Positions 1 to 8,677 of a DNA stretch of 64,000 nt are shown here, one piece after another; within the stretch, counting starts at the first letter, position 1, and every line of letters begins with the position of its first letter. Source of the DNA: Lelliottia sp. WAP21 (GTDB taxonomy: Bacteria; Pseudomonadota; Gammaproteobacteria; Enterobacterales; Enterobacteriaceae); assembly GCF_020532665.2 (NCBI RefSeq), contig NZ_JAIWPG020000009.1, positions 124,001-188,000 of the forward strand. The letters run 5' to 3'. The position numbers and the translations under genes are program-made. The notes beneath the pieces were generated by a model. That model saw only the letters and a program-made list of their open reading frames with translations. It did not search any database and had not been told where the DNA came from.

Positions 1-1309
1 GTCGTTGCTCTGTCTCAACAGTCGGGTAAGGCAAATGCTTCCTCCTGTTGATTTGACGGAATTACTGCTTGAAATAGACGCCAGAACAGGATTTACACGG
101 GAATTTATGCATGTCAGTGAGTCCGGAGCACGGGCGAAGGATCTGCACGTCAGCCTGTGTGCGGTTCTGATGGCTGAAGCCTGCAATATCGGACTGGAAC
201 CGCTAATAAAGCACAATATACCGGCACTGACCCGCCACCGGCTCAGTTGGGTGAAACAAAATTACCTCCGTGCAGAAACGCTGGTCAGCGCCAATGCCCG
301 CTTGGTTGATTTTCAGTCCACGCTGGAGCTTGCCGGTCGCTGGGGCGGTGGCGAAGAGGCGTCAGCCGATGGCATGCGCTTTGTCACACCAGTGAGAAGC
401 GTCAATTCCGGTCCTAACAGAAAATATTTTGGTTCCGGACGTGGTATCACCTGGTACAACTTCGTCTCAGATCAGTACTCTGGATTTCACGGCATTGTGG
501 TGCCCGGCACATTGCGGGATTCCATTTTTGTGCTGGAAGGCCTTCTGGAGCAGCAGACAGGGCTGAATCCGATTGAGATCATGACAGACACAGCCGGTAC
601 CAGCGACATTATTTTTGGCCTCTTCTGGCTGCTGGGATACCAGTTTTCTCCCCGGCTTGCCGATGCCGGCGAAGCGGTATTCTGGCGGGTGGATAAATCG
701 GCAAATTACGGTGCACTGGATGAGCTGGCGCGGGGATGTGCAGATCTGTCGAAGGCGGAGAATCAGTGGGATGAGATGATGCGAACTGCCGGTTCGCTGA
801 AGCTGGGCACCATTCATGCTTCAGAGCTCATTCGCGCTTTGCTGAAAAGCTCGCGCCCATCAGGGCTGGCACAGGCGATCATGGAAGTGGGACGCGTCAA
901 CAAGACGCTGTACCTTCTTAATTATATTGATGATGAAGATTATCGCAGGCGGATCCTGACGCAGCTCAACCGGGGAGAAGGCCGCCGTGCTGTGGCGCGG
1001 GCAATTTGCTACGGGCAGCGAGGTGAGATCAGAAAGCGCTATCGTGAAGGGCAGGAAGATCAACTGGGTGCACTGGGCTTGGTCACTAACGCAGTGGTGC
1101 TGTGGAACACGCTTTATATGCAGGAAGCACTGAGCTGGATGCGCAGTAATGGAGAAGAAACCGGTGAAGAGGATATCGCCCGGTTATCCCCACTGATGCA
1201 CGGACATATCAATATGCCGGGCCATTATACGTTCACGCTATCGGAGAATATTATGAACGGTGAACTAAGAACTTTAAATTTCAATTTAAACAATGAATTA
1301 TCTCCTTAA
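1..1309 (+). CDS. tnpA: Tn3-family transposase TnpA, C-terminal part (5' end outside window)
   Basis: The reading frame is open from the window edge and covers about 435 residues, the C-terminal half of a DDE transposase of roughly 1,000 residues. The segment around 'GTLRDSIFVLEGLLEQQ' followed by 'IMTDTAGTSD' is typical of the Tn3 catalytic core, as is the downstream 'LNRGEGRRAVARAICYG' segment. The protein catalyses replicative transposition by binding the transposon ends. Its stop codon lies inside the start of the terminal inverted repeat, as in most Tn3 elements. Family assignment is firm. The exact element (Tn5403-like is possible) is not settled. The rest of the transposon lies to the left of the window. 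Confidence 0.9.
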   Translation, partial: SLLCLNSRVRQMLPPVDLTELLLEIDARTGFTREFMHVSESGARAKDLHVSLCAVLMAEACNIGLEPLIKHNIPALTRHRLSWVKQNYLRAETLVSANARLVDFQSTLELAGRWGGGEEASADGMRFVTPVRSVNSGPNRKYFGSGRGITWYNFVSDQYSGFHGIVVPGTLRDSIFVLEGLLEQQTGLNPIEIMTDTAGTSDIIFGLFWLLGYQFSPRLADAGEAVFWRVDKSANYGALDELARGCADLSKAENQWDEMMRTAGSLKLGTIHASELIRALLKSSRPSGLAQAIMEVGRVNKTLYLLNYIDDEDYRRRILTQLNRGEGRRAVARAICYGQRGEIRKRYREGQEDQLGALGLVTNAVVLWNTLYMQEALSWMRSNGEETGEEDIARLSPLMHGHINMPGHYTFTLSENIMNGELRTLNFNLNNELSP

Positions 1310-1342
1310 CGTACATTTTCGTTCCATTGGCCCTCAAACCCC
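1308..1342. repeat. Terminal inverted repeat of the Tn3-family transposon
   Basis: Read inward from position 1342 on the minus strand, the sequence begins GGGGTTTGAGGGCCAATGGA and continues with GAACGAAAA. It has the GGGG start and the internal GAACGAAAA block of Tn3-family 35-38-bp ends. It marks the right boundary of the transposon. The first base of the host sequence is the A of the relE start codon at 1343, so the expected 5-bp target duplication would be ATGAC at the unseen left end. Confidence 0.85.
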
Positions 1343-1627
1343 ATGACCTATAAGCTGGCCTTTAATAAATCTGCTCTGAAGGAGTGGAAGAAACTGGGTC
1401 ATACCCTACAGGAACAGTTCAAGAAGAAATTCAGAGAACGGCTGGGAAATCCCCAGGTTACGGCATCATAACTCCATGGACGCAAGGATCAGTATAAAAT
1501 TAAGCTGCGTGGAGCCGGGCACCGTCTCGTCTATCGGGTTGAAGACGACATTATAACCGTAACCGTAATCGGTGTGGGGAAGCGCGAAAACGATGACATT
1601 TATAGTATGACCCGCACCCGCAATTGA
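1343..1627 (+). pseudogene. relE: relE-type toxin with a premature stop and no relB
   Basis: Translation from 1343 gives a 94-codon RelE family ribosome-dependent mRNA interferase, close to the plasmid P307/RelE type ('YKLAFNKSALKEWKKLGHT', later 'DQYKIKLRGAGHRLVYRV' and 'VIGVGKREN'). Codon 43 is TAA (1469-1471), between 'QVTAS' and 'LHGRKDQ', where Gln (CAA) is expected. The frame is otherwise intact to the TGA at 1625-1627. A Tn3 end abuts the start codon, so relB and the operon promoter have been separated from it or lost. Toxin loss after losing the antitoxin is a likely history. The gene is very probably inactive. Confidence 0.85.
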
Positions 1628-1906
1628 CATAGACTGTTAGCGCTATTCTTACGTCGTATCCTGCCCCACTTTTTTCTGGGAAGTTTTAGAAGTTTATTCC
1701 GATGGATACGTAGTATGCGCTTTCGGAGATTACTGCATTTCACTCATCACTCCAGCATCTGACCGGCCTGTCATAAAGCAAATCCATACATGCAGCATAC
1801 CTGGATTCAGGGGCCTGCTGACCGTCTCCCACAACTTTTGACGCAAGTACATACAGTCCGGGACACAATGTTCGAGGCAATGCCCAGCTCAGAAATTAAC
1901 GCCACT

Positions 1907-2635
1907 TCATACCCGGCTCCGTGCTGTCAGCTTGTTGGGTACCATCCAAAGTTCCAGCTGCCTGACAGTTCCCGGGCTTTCCTGTGCTAGCGCATCTGTT
2001 TCAATCATCACAGCCCAGAAGGGCTGGTTCGCCATCATCCAGCGCTCCATAGGCGCCAGTGACGGGAAACGTTCGCTCCAGCGCCAGAACATTTCCTCCA
2101 GGTCATACTGGCGCAGTTCAGTCCCCGACCAGCGTGCGCTCCAGCTGCTGACCGTTTCCGGCGTGTGGAATGCCAGCTCGATTTCCGCCTGCCCCGCCAG
2201 TGCCTGGTACGCCCGTTCATACTGGCACTGTGCTTTTTGGCGCTGACGGGAGTATTTTTCATCCCGCAGCTCATCCTGACGACGAAGACGCTCAGTCTGC
2301 TGAAAGCGCACTTCCGGAAACAGATTCTGACTGGCGCCCGCAGGAAGAGGAAGATAACAGCAGGCACCGCGGCTTTCGATCAGCGTATCGATGGCGCTGA
2401 GCCAGCTTTCTTTACTGCCGCGCAGCTCCTGCGCAGTGAGCACCGGCGCGAAATAATTCAGCTCCCTGACGGTGATACGTTTACAGCCCCTGAAATAGCG
2501 GAAAAACGCCCTGGCGTACGGGTACTCAGGCACATGCGCTCCGCGTGCGAGTTTCTTTTCAATCTCGCCAATCGCCTGCATAGCAGCACGACGCTCATGA
2601 CTCAGAGGGACCAGTGACAAATTCGCCGGGATCAT
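1907..2635 (-). CDS. psiA: Plasmid SOS inhibition protein A
   Basis: This 242-residue protein aligns along its length with PsiA of F-like plasmids: 'LVPLSHERRAAM' at the N-terminus, 'EYPYARAFFRYF', 'SWLSAIDTLIESRG', 'AEIELAFHTPETVSSW' and 'ERFPSLAPMERW'. It lies directly after psiB, and its ATG overlaps the psiB stop (TAATG), so translation is probably coupled. PsiA's biochemical role is less clear than PsiB's. It is carried in the leading region that enters the recipient first. The start at 2635 gives the usual family length. Confidence 0.95.
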   Translation of the reverse strand: MIPANLSLVPLSHERRAAMQAIGEIEKKLARGAHVPEYPYARAFFRYFRGCKRITVRELNYFAPVLTAQELRGSKESWLSAIDTLIESRGACCYLPLPAGASQNLFPEVRFQQTERLRRQDELRDEKYSRQRQKAQCQYERAYQALAGQAEIELAFHTPETVSSWSARWSGTELRQYDLEEMFWRWSERFPSLAPMERWMMANQPFWAVMIETDALAQESPGTVRQLELWMVPNKLTARSRV

Positions 2636-3063
2636 TATGCGCCCTCCATCGTCAGAACACTGATAATGCTGGCCTGACTGTAACCATCGGCATCGAGGCG
2701 GGCGACAAGACTCAACGTGTGGCTAATAACCTCCGGCGACCAGGCAGGCAGGGTGCTGATAACAGAAAACGGACGACCGCTGGCAGGAATGAACACCACC
2801 ATCCATGTCGGGGTGATATCGCCGGGACTGCATACGGCGATATGGAAGGTACCGTGTGACGGCGTGAAGTGAACCTGTACAGGGAAAAAGCCACCGAACT
2901 CACTGCGGTATTCACCGTTCATGTCCCAGTCAGCCGGGCAGGTCAGCTCGCGCATGACAGCATGGGTCAGTTCGCGGCGCAAATCTTCACCCGCTTCACG
3001 CCAGTCTTCGAATTCCTGGGGGATCATGGTTTTCAGTACGTCGGGAGTAATAATGTTTCGCAT
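2635..3063 (-). CDS. psiB: Plasmid SOS inhibition protein B
   Basis: This 142-residue protein matches PsiB ('RRELTHAVMREL', 'MNGEYRSEFGGFFPVQVHFT', 'LAVCSPGDI'-like segment). PsiB binds RecA in the recipient and prevents filament formation, so arriving single-stranded plasmid DNA does not trigger SOS. A GGAG ribosome site lies 6 bases before the ATG at 3063. The gene sits between the ParB-like gene and psiA in the usual F order. It is probably expressed in a burst from an upstream single-strand promoter on plasmid entry. Confidence 0.95.
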   Translation of the reverse strand: MRNIITPDVLKTMIPQEFEDWREAGEDLRRELTHAVMRELTCPADWDMNGEYRSEFGGFFPVQVHFTPSHGTFHIAVCSPGDITPTWMVVFIPASGRPFSVISTLPAWSPEVISHTLSLVARLDADGYSQASIISVLTMEGA

Positions 3064-3105
3064 AATGGTCTCCTTATCGCCGCCCCGGGGGCGGCGTTTC
3101 CGTGA

Positions 3106-5103
3106 TCAGGCTGCGTGTGCCGTATGGTCATCAGAGTCTGTCGCCTCACCCTCAGCGACGTCAGGTTGCGCATCAGGAGAGCGCATCCAGGCAGGAACCC
3201 AGCGGGTTTTGCTCAACATCGTTTCAGCGAGATCTGCGGCATCACTCCTCTTCATTCGGGCAACATCGCTCGCAGCACCTGTCTGTCCGGCTTCTTTCAG
3301 CGTCTCCACAATCTGGTTCTTACTGAGCAGACCGAGGAAGTTTTCTGCCGTTGGCTGCCACCAGTCGCGGAGGTGAAACCCGAGCGCCGTTTCCACGCCA
3401 TCGAGGTCGCTCTGTGTGGTATGTCCCATTGTCCGGGTCTGCACCCCGTCGACCGAACAGGCCGTGCAGAATGCCATCAGGCTCATCAGAGTCTCTCCGT
3501 CGAACGCAAAGAAGGTGGTGAAATCCTTCTTCCAGCCCTCCGGCAGCAGCGCCTCCAGACGGGCTTTCTCCTGCATCAGACTCAGCCATGCCTGACCACT
3601 CTTTCCGGTCGGCGCTTCGCTGGTCAGCCCACTGTGATGCACCTCAAGACGCATCTCGAACGGATGACGGGTGGTGTTGCAGTAATCAAAAACACAACTG
3701 CACAGCCGCCATACCATCAGGGCCACCGCCTTTTCGGGCTGCTGTACCAGGGCGGCCTGTACTGCCAGCGTTCTTTCTGAAGACATCTTTTTGAGCAACG
3801 GGGCGCTGATCCCCTCCGTCACATCCGGCTTGCTGCTGACCACATGGAGGGAGCCGCTACTGCCGTTCTCTCCCTGCCCTTCTTTCGTCTCGTTCTGAGG
3901 CTTCTTCTGAACCCCTCGCTGGACACAAAGCTCACCGTCACACAGGCTGACCACCACGCCACAGGCTGCTTTCTGCTCCGGTGTCCACGCCCGGATCGAT
4001 GCCGCATTTTCAATTTCGTCAATCAGCACCTGAATCGCGGCTTCATCTTCAAACGTTTCCGTGGCCTCCTGAGTGGCGTACAGTTCATCGAGACGCTGCT
4101 GCTCGTCAGGGGTGTACTGTGCTTCCGGCTCGGGTAACAGCAGATAATGTTCGCGGTCGTCACCGTAGTTTCTGACCGCGCCCTCCCGGGCCAGTGACCA
4201 TGACCACCCTTCCTGCAGTTCGGTTGCCAGTGCGGCGGACTCCAGCTTCTCCTGCACCAGTCGCTCGACCAGCACACCGTCTGCCGTACCGTCACCCTCC
4301 TGGGCGCTGAACAAATCCTCACGTACCACGCCACCTGCAGACTCATACATCTCACGCCCGATAAACACGAAGCGGGAGTGGTTCACGCTGATTTCGGTAT
4401 CAGTGACAGCGCGTTTAAGCATGTGCGCGGGGGCATAGCTGTGCTGCGCCTTCACGCGCTGGTAAATCTCTACCTGACGCACGGGATCGTTCTCCAGACT
4501 CAGCGCCTGACACTGCTCCACGTCGAGCTTGTTCTCTGCCAGCAGGGCGATAAGTTCCGGGGCGAGGTTCGCGAGCTTCAGCATGCGCTGGACGTGACGC
4601 GAGCTGTACCCCAGCTGGTCACCAATCTGTGCCGGAGTCTTCCCCTGCTCAGACAACGTGCGGAACCCGCTGATCTGCTCTGCCGGATGCATTGCCACTC
4701 GCTGGTTGTTCTCCACCATCGAGGCGACCACCGCCAGTTCTTCGCTGACGCGCTTGACGATAACCATATATCCGGCATCGATGCGCTGTTCACTCAGCAG
4801 CAGTTGCAGGGCTGCGAGACGACGACCACCTGCCGCCACGCCTGACAGGCCATCCGGCAACGAGTGGACCACCAGATTCTGGATCAAGCCGATAGCAAGA
4901 ATGGTGTCAGCCAGATCGCGTACGCTCTCCGCCGGATACGGGATGGTACGGACGTTCAGCGGGGATTTTGCGAGCGCCGACAGCGGCACCATTTCAATCT
5001 GAGCGGCCTCAAGCGCCGCCTTAAGGGCTGCGGCTTCGGCAGGTTTAACTGCTTTTTTGCTGGTTCTGGCAGGTTTTTTTGCTTTAGACTCGGTTACTGA
5101 CAT
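3106..5103 (-). CDS. ParB/Spo0J-domain protein of the leading region (YubM type)
   Basis: The 665-residue protein starts with a Lys/Ala-rich tail. A ParB N-terminal domain follows (about residues 35-130, 'SPLNVRTIPYP', 'GLIQNLVVH', 'GVAAGGRRLAAL'), then a helix-turn-helix part ('TPAQIGDQLGYSSRHVQRML'). The rest is a long, poorly conserved C-terminal half. It is separate from SopB at 24.8 kb and is not the partition protein. F-like plasmids carry such a protein between ssb and psiB, where it is often annotated as a ParB-like nuclease. Its function is unproven. GAGG lies 8 bases before the ATG at 5103. Confidence 0.85.
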   Translation of the reverse strand: MSVTESKAKKPARTSKKAVKPAEAAALKAALEAAQIEMVPLSALAKSPLNVRTIPYPAESVRDLADTILAIGLIQNLVVHSLPDGLSGVAAGGRRLAALQLLLSEQRIDAGYMVIVKRVSEELAVVASMVENNQRVAMHPAEQISGFRTLSEQGKTPAQIGDQLGYSSRHVQRMLKLANLAPELIALLAENKLDVEQCQALSLENDPVRQVEIYQRVKAQHSYAPAHMLKRAVTDTEISVNHSRFVFIGREMYESAGGVVREDLFSAQEGDGTADGVLVERLVQEKLESAALATELQEGWSWSLAREGAVRNYGDDREHYLLLPEPEAQYTPDEQQRLDELYATQEATETFEDEAAIQVLIDEIENAASIRAWTPEQKAACGVVVSLCDGELCVQRGVQKKPQNETKEGQGENGSSGSLHVVSSKPDVTEGISAPLLKKMSSERTLAVQAALVQQPEKAVALMVWRLCSCVFDYCNTTRHPFEMRLEVHHSGLTSEAPTGKSGQAWLSLMQEKARLEALLPEGWKKDFTTFFAFDGETLMSLMAFCTACSVDGVQTRTMGHTTQSDLDGVETALGFHLRDWWQPTAENFLGLLSKNQIVETLKEAGQTGAASDVARMKRSDAADLAETMLSKTRWVPAWMRSPDAQPDVAEGEATDSDDHTAHAA

Positions 5104-5172
5104 AGTTGATACCTCACTGGATATTGATAATTGTCCGGCCCTGCGGAGTGACAGCTCCGGCAGGGCACCTTC

Positions 5173-5415
5173 TTACTGCTGTGTACGGATGCCGTAGTCC
5201 CGGATATAACGGTTCATCAGGTACTCACCACCCGGCTCAAAATTCCATACGCGCCAGACCATTTCGCCGTTCTGACGAACCACCAGGCGAAAGTGCGTCC
5301 CCTGATCGTCTTCAATCGCGACATTCTGATACTGCGCTGCGACCGCTTCAGCCTGTTCGCGGGTAAACGTGCCATCAGGCAGTGACTGAAGGGGCGGCAT
5401 AACGTTGCTGTTCAA
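5173..5415 (-). CDS. DUF905 family protein (YubL type), TTG start
   Basis: A small protein of about 80 residues with the DUF905 core '[18 protein letters not shown]', '[13 protein letters not shown]' and '[19 protein letters not shown]'. It lies between ssb and the ParB-like gene, as in F. The start is set by the ribosome site: GGAG is 6 bases upstream of a TTG at 5415, whereas the first ATG (5400) is 21 bases away. Function unknown. It is expressed with the other leading genes. Confidence 0.8.
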   Translation of the reverse strand: MNSNVMPPLQSLPDGTFTREQAEAVAAQYQNVAIEDDQGTHFRLVVRQNGEMVWRVWNFEPGGEYLMNRYIRDYGIRTQQ

Positions 5416-5467
5416 GTGTTTCTCCTTTTCCTGCCCCGCAGGTTGCGGGGCGTTTTCATCATGCTGG

Positions 5468-6025
5468 TCAAAACGGGGCATCATCATCCATCGGCGGATA
5501 ATCGTCCGGTAACGGCTGCGGCGCCTGCTGAGACGGCGCGGAACTCTGACGGGGTTTTCTGCCACCCTTCGCTTTCGGGGATTTTTCAGGGGAGCCAGCA
5601 GGTTGTGCCGGAGCGGCAGGACTCTGCGGTTGTGCGGGCTGTTGCGGAGCCGTACTCTGAGGCTGACCGCCGTCACGACGACCGCCCAGCATCTGCATGG
5701 TGCCGTTCTGTCCGACGACGATTTCAGTGACATAGCGCGTTACGCCGCTGTCGTCCTGCCAGTTTCGGGTACGTAACTGCCCTTCGACGTACACCTGAGC
5801 ACCCTTGCGCAGATACTCACTGGCCACTTCCGCGAGCTTGCCGAACAACACCACGCGATGCCATTCCGTGTTTTCGCGCATCTCTCCGGTCTGCTTATCG
5901 CGCCAGGACTCAGAGGTGGCAAGGCTGAGACTGGCTACCGCGCCGCCATTGGGCATATAACGGACTTCCGGTTCCTGGCCCAGATTGCCCACGATGATGA
6001 CTTTGTTGATGCCGCGTACTGTCAT
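5468..6025 (-). CDS. ssb: Plasmid single-stranded DNA-binding protein
   Basis: A 185-residue SSB. The OB fold covers roughly residues 1-110 ('[20 protein letters not shown]', '[20 protein letters not shown]', '[17 protein letters not shown]'). A Gln/Pro-rich linker follows, and the tail ends in DDDAPF, close to the partner-binding DDDIPF tip of chromosomal SSB. It coats plasmid DNA arriving in the recipient. GGAG lies 7 bases before the ATG at 6025. The frame extends upstream, but that extension is not supported. Confidence 0.96.
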   Translation of the reverse strand: MTVRGINKVIIVGNLGQEPEVRYMPNGGAVASLSLATSESWRDKQTGEMRENTEWHRVVLFGKLAEVASEYLRKGAQVYVEGQLRTRNWQDDSGVTRYVTEIVVGQNGTMQMLGGRRDGGQPQSTAPQQPAQPQSPAAPAQPAGSPEKSPKAKGGRKPRQSSAPSQQAPQPLPDDYPPMDDDAPF

Positions 6026-6734
6026 GATGAATCTCCTTCCGGTTGTTTTGCTTTTAAAAACCATCACCCGTTGAGTTGCCGGGGCCGCGGTTTTGACGTT
6101 TTGCGGGGACCTGCTGAACGCGCACGCTGGTTGTTACCTTCACCCGTTTGAGAGCCGTTCGCCGCAAGAGCGTAAACGGCCACGGCCCGGTGCAGGTGTC
6201 CGGGGTGAGCGGTCAATTTTTTACGGTCTAATGAAGCCTGCGGAATGGCCGGAAAAAATTTATCGCGAAAGGCTTCGCCGTCCCTGGACAGCCAGGCGGG
6301 TTGTGGTTGTCTCAGCCCCGGCGAAAGGACTCAAAAGGGAGAAAAAACCAGGCAAGGAATGAGCAGGAACCCGCCGCAACGACGGAAAGCGTGGTCGCGA
6401 AACGGCGTTGCGCCTTACAGCCCGGCGTCAGTTTGCCGGGGTGCGGAAAGCGCAGGAAACGGCGCGTAAAAAGGGCGGCGTGACCGGAACGGTCGCAGCA
6501 AGCCTGCCGTTGACGTTGCGACAGCCTGGGATGGAAACCCGCTGCCCCGAAGGGGCCGGGCAGAGACAGCGCAGCTGGCCCGGTGCGAAGCATGACAGCC
6601 CCGGTTCCCGCCAGGGAAGTCGCCCGTAGCGAAAACGGGAACGGGCAGAAAACAGAAAATGGGAGGATAAGAATGGATTACATGCGGCTTAAGAGATGGC
6701 TGACAATTATCCGGCTTAATTCCAGCCGGGAACA
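6026..6734. promoter_or_regulatory. GC-rich non-coding segment upstream of ssb, possible single-strand initiation/promoter region
   Basis: About 700 bases with no convincing gene. The stretch is GC-rich and full of short inverted repeats, for example CCCCGAAGGGG near 6545. In F the equivalent place carries an ssi/Frpo element, which folds as single-stranded DNA and drives early transcription of ssb and psiB. That role is assigned here by position and base composition only. It does not share the paired arms seen in the 8.3-kb and 10.9-kb elements. Confidence 0.35.
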
Positions 6735-7051
6735 TCAGGAGCGAAAATGCTTTTCTTTTCTGTACTGCACAACGCTGTACCAGGTTGAAGCCAGGAAAGC
6801 CAAAACGGTGATCAGCACTCTTAATTCGTCACCCGGATCCTTCCCCTTCAACATCAACGTTATGATGATGCCGGCAGCGATAATCCATGCAACGCCACTC
6901 CAGAGACGCAGTTTATCCGCCACGATATTCATCAGGATAAAAGCGACGGCCAGTATTACTCCCCCTGAGCCGATACAGGCTGAAACGGAACAAAGAACAG
7001 GTTGATACCGGTTAACAAAGTCACAGCAGCAAACATCAGAGACATACGCAC
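6735..7051 (-). pseudogene. Small exported or inner-membrane protein split by a frameshift in a run of five C/G
   Basis: A GTG at 7051, with GGAGG 7 bases upstream, starts 'MRMSLMFAAVTLLTGINLFF' and runs to 'PVSAQGE' and a TAA at 6958-6956, which looks like a signal peptide. In the next frame the sequence continues as 'GGVILAVAFILMNIVADKL' with two hydrophobic segments and a basic end ('YRKEKHFRS'). One extra G in the five-base run (6961-6965) would join them into a protein of about 105 residues. It may be a decayed gene, a sequencing error or a real slippage site. A continuous frame from a TTG at 7091 exists but lacks both a ribosome site and a signal peptide. Confidence 0.55.
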
Positions 7052-7087
7052 AGATTTCCCTCCCTGGACAAACTGACTGTAAGAATA

Positions 7088-7348
7088 TCAATTCTGCTGC
7101 TCATCTCCCGGTTTATTATATTCGGGCGCATTTGCGCGCGGCAGCTGCTGACTGTTCTGCCGATGAACTTCAAGCCGTTCACGGAAATACTGGCGAAGAT
7201 GTTCAGGCTGCTCCCGTTCAGCCAGCTCAGACACCACAGGCTTGTTCATCCTTTCCTGCCAGGCAACTGCGGCGGCGGCTTTATCGACCGAGACCTTGTC
7301 CTGCTCGTCTTTTGAGAAAGAAGCGATATTCCACTTCGACATATGCAT
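7088..7348 (-). CDS. Small charged leading-region protein, function unknown
   Basis: About 86 residues, rich in Glu, Arg and Gln ('SFSKDEQDKVSVDKAAAAVA', 'REQPEHLRQYFRERLEVHR'), predicted soluble and largely helical, with no known motif. Possible starts are GTG 7351, ATG 7348 and ATG 7342, and no strong ribosome site separates them. It follows the 7535 gene on the same strand and precedes the frameshifted membrane protein. Conservation in leading regions of F-like plasmids is likely but was not checked. Confidence 0.6.
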   Translation of the reverse strand: MHMSKWNIASFSKDEQDKVSVDKAAAAVAWQERMNKPVVSELAEREQPEHLRQYFRERLEVHRQNSQQLPRANAPEYNKPGDEQQN

Positions 7349-7534
7349 CACCGGTCCGCTTTACAGGACGTTATCCCTGAGAATACGCGCATTCCCGGCC
7401 TTCAGCGACTGACAACGGAGAGGAGAGTGCGCGGCGCCGCAGGCGCGGCGAAGTTTCTCTCCGGCAGGCGCAGCCTGCCCGGGTTTTCGCGCGGGCTGAC
7501 AGGCGCCCTCCGGGCCGGACGCCTGCCATCATAC

Positions 7535-7726
7535 TTACTGCCCTTTACCGCCCTGTAAGATGAAATGACCGCCGATGTACACCGCGCACTGACAGGTCAT
7601 GTAGTAACAGATTTCATCCATCACCTGCGCTGTGGTCAGTTCCCTCTGACCGGCATCACGTCGACGGGCATTAATCAGCGCTTTGTACTGTCGCAGAATT
7701 TCGCGGGTTTCGGGTGCAAGTTTCAT
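7535..7726 (-). CDS. Small leading-region protein, function unknown
   Basis: A 63-residue protein starting at 7726 with GGGAG 6 bases upstream. The N-terminal half is basic and helical ('ETREILRQYKALINARRRDA'). A Cys pair lies in the C-terminal half ('CYYMTCQCAVYIGG'). No family is recognised. It belongs to the minus-strand series between ardA and the 7088 gene. Confidence 0.6.
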   Translation of the reverse strand: MKLAPETREILRQYKALINARRRDAGQRELTTAQVMDEICYYMTCQCAVYIGGHFILQGGKGQ

Positions 7727-7767
7727 ACGTTTCTCCCTGACCGGCGGGTCTCCCCGCCGGACATTAA

Positions 7768-8274
7768 TCAGTTGCTGAAGACATAGCCGTTATGGAACAC
7801 ATAGCCGCTGCTGAACAGGTCACGCGCCCAGGCTTCAAAATCGAAATAGCTGCGCAACGGCTCCGGCACCTCATTTAACAGGCCGTTGTCTTCAACCATC
7901 TCCCGCGCATAGTCCTCCTCGCTTTCCGCCTCGCCTCGGTACGCATCATCAAACACGTCATAGTCACACTCGCCGGTATACTCCGCCCAGGCGATAAAAG
8001 CGGCATCCCTGCCCTCTTCTTCGGCGCGTTTGTAAGCGGCGATAAAATCCCAGTCAATCGCGCTTTCAGAGACGAACTGTGACGGGATACCTTCCTGGTC
8101 CTGGAACATAAACTCGGCATCCCATTCATCGGCATGCAGCGCCTGACAGGCCTCGTAAAAATCCTCCCTGCCGTCAAACTCCGTCAGATCAAACCATTTG
8201 CCGAAAATGCTGCCGCAGTTGTATTTATGGTAAGTGCCCACGTAAACAGCCGGTGTGGTGGTAGTGGTGCTCAT
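7768..8274 (-). CDS. ardA: Antirestriction protein ArdA
   Basis: A 168-residue, strongly acidic protein with ArdA hallmarks: 'PAVYVGTYHKYNCGSIFGKW', 'DFYEACQALHADE', 'CDYDVFDDAYRGE' and 'LPEPLRSYFDFEAWARDLF'-like end. ArdA mimics bent B-form DNA and blocks type I restriction-modification enzymes, protecting the plasmid on entry. GGAGG lies 6 bases before the ATG at 8274. A long hairpin-forming element sits 34 bases upstream of the start and is a likely source of early transcription. Confidence 0.95.
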   Translation of the reverse strand: MSTTTTTPAVYVGTYHKYNCGSIFGKWFDLTEFDGREDFYEACQALHADEWDAEFMFQDQEGIPSQFVSESAIDWDFIAAYKRAEEEGRDAAFIAWAEYTGECDYDVFDDAYRGEAESEEDYAREMVEDNGLLNEVPEPLRSYFDFEAWARDLFSSGYVFHNGYVFSN

Positions 8275-8307
8275 AACAATCCTCCATAGTCGATGTCGTC
8301 TGAGTTC

Positions 8308-8552
8308 CGGCTTACGCCGTGCCGACACGACAGCCGGGCGAAAAGCGGAGGATGCAAGGGCGTCACCGAAGCCGCAGCGCAGTAAAAAAGCAGGAGCAGG
8401 CTGGACGGTTTGACGGCGAAAAATGAGCCGGAAAACGACGGGAAGACGGCGGATAACGTATGAAATAAACTGCGACCGGGTGAAGGTGACGGCGTTTACG
8501 CGTCCCTTGCATCAGCCGCGGCCCGGCTACAGTAGAGGCACGGCGTAAGCCG
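8308..8552 (-). promoter_or_regulatory. Hairpin-bounded element upstream of ardA, candidate single-strand DNA promoter (copy A)
   Basis: The 16-base arms 8308-8323 (CGGCTTACGCCGTGCC) and 8537-8552 (GGCACGGCGTAAGCCG) are perfect inverted copies. Inside them, GCCGGGC/GCCCGGC and a partly matching 8-base stretch extend the stem. The enclosed sequence resembles the 10.9-kb element base for base over long stretches. F's Frpo is a folded single strand used as a promoter in the recipient. This element has the right position, orientation and architecture, but no function has been shown. Confidence 0.55.
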
Positions 8553-8677
8553 CAGGCCGCACGGGACGTGACTCACCGCGAAGCCGGAACAACGTGGAGG
8601 AAGAGCCATAAAAGCGGAGCCGGCGACATACTTTTACTTCGGGGTTGATTCAGGGGGCCGCCGCCCCCTGCTGTTCG

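Noticed and set aside
1628..1906. Possible hok/sok (flm) locus, expected after psiA in F
   Set aside because: No Hok-like hydrophobic peptide was found on either strand. The region appears lost or replaced.
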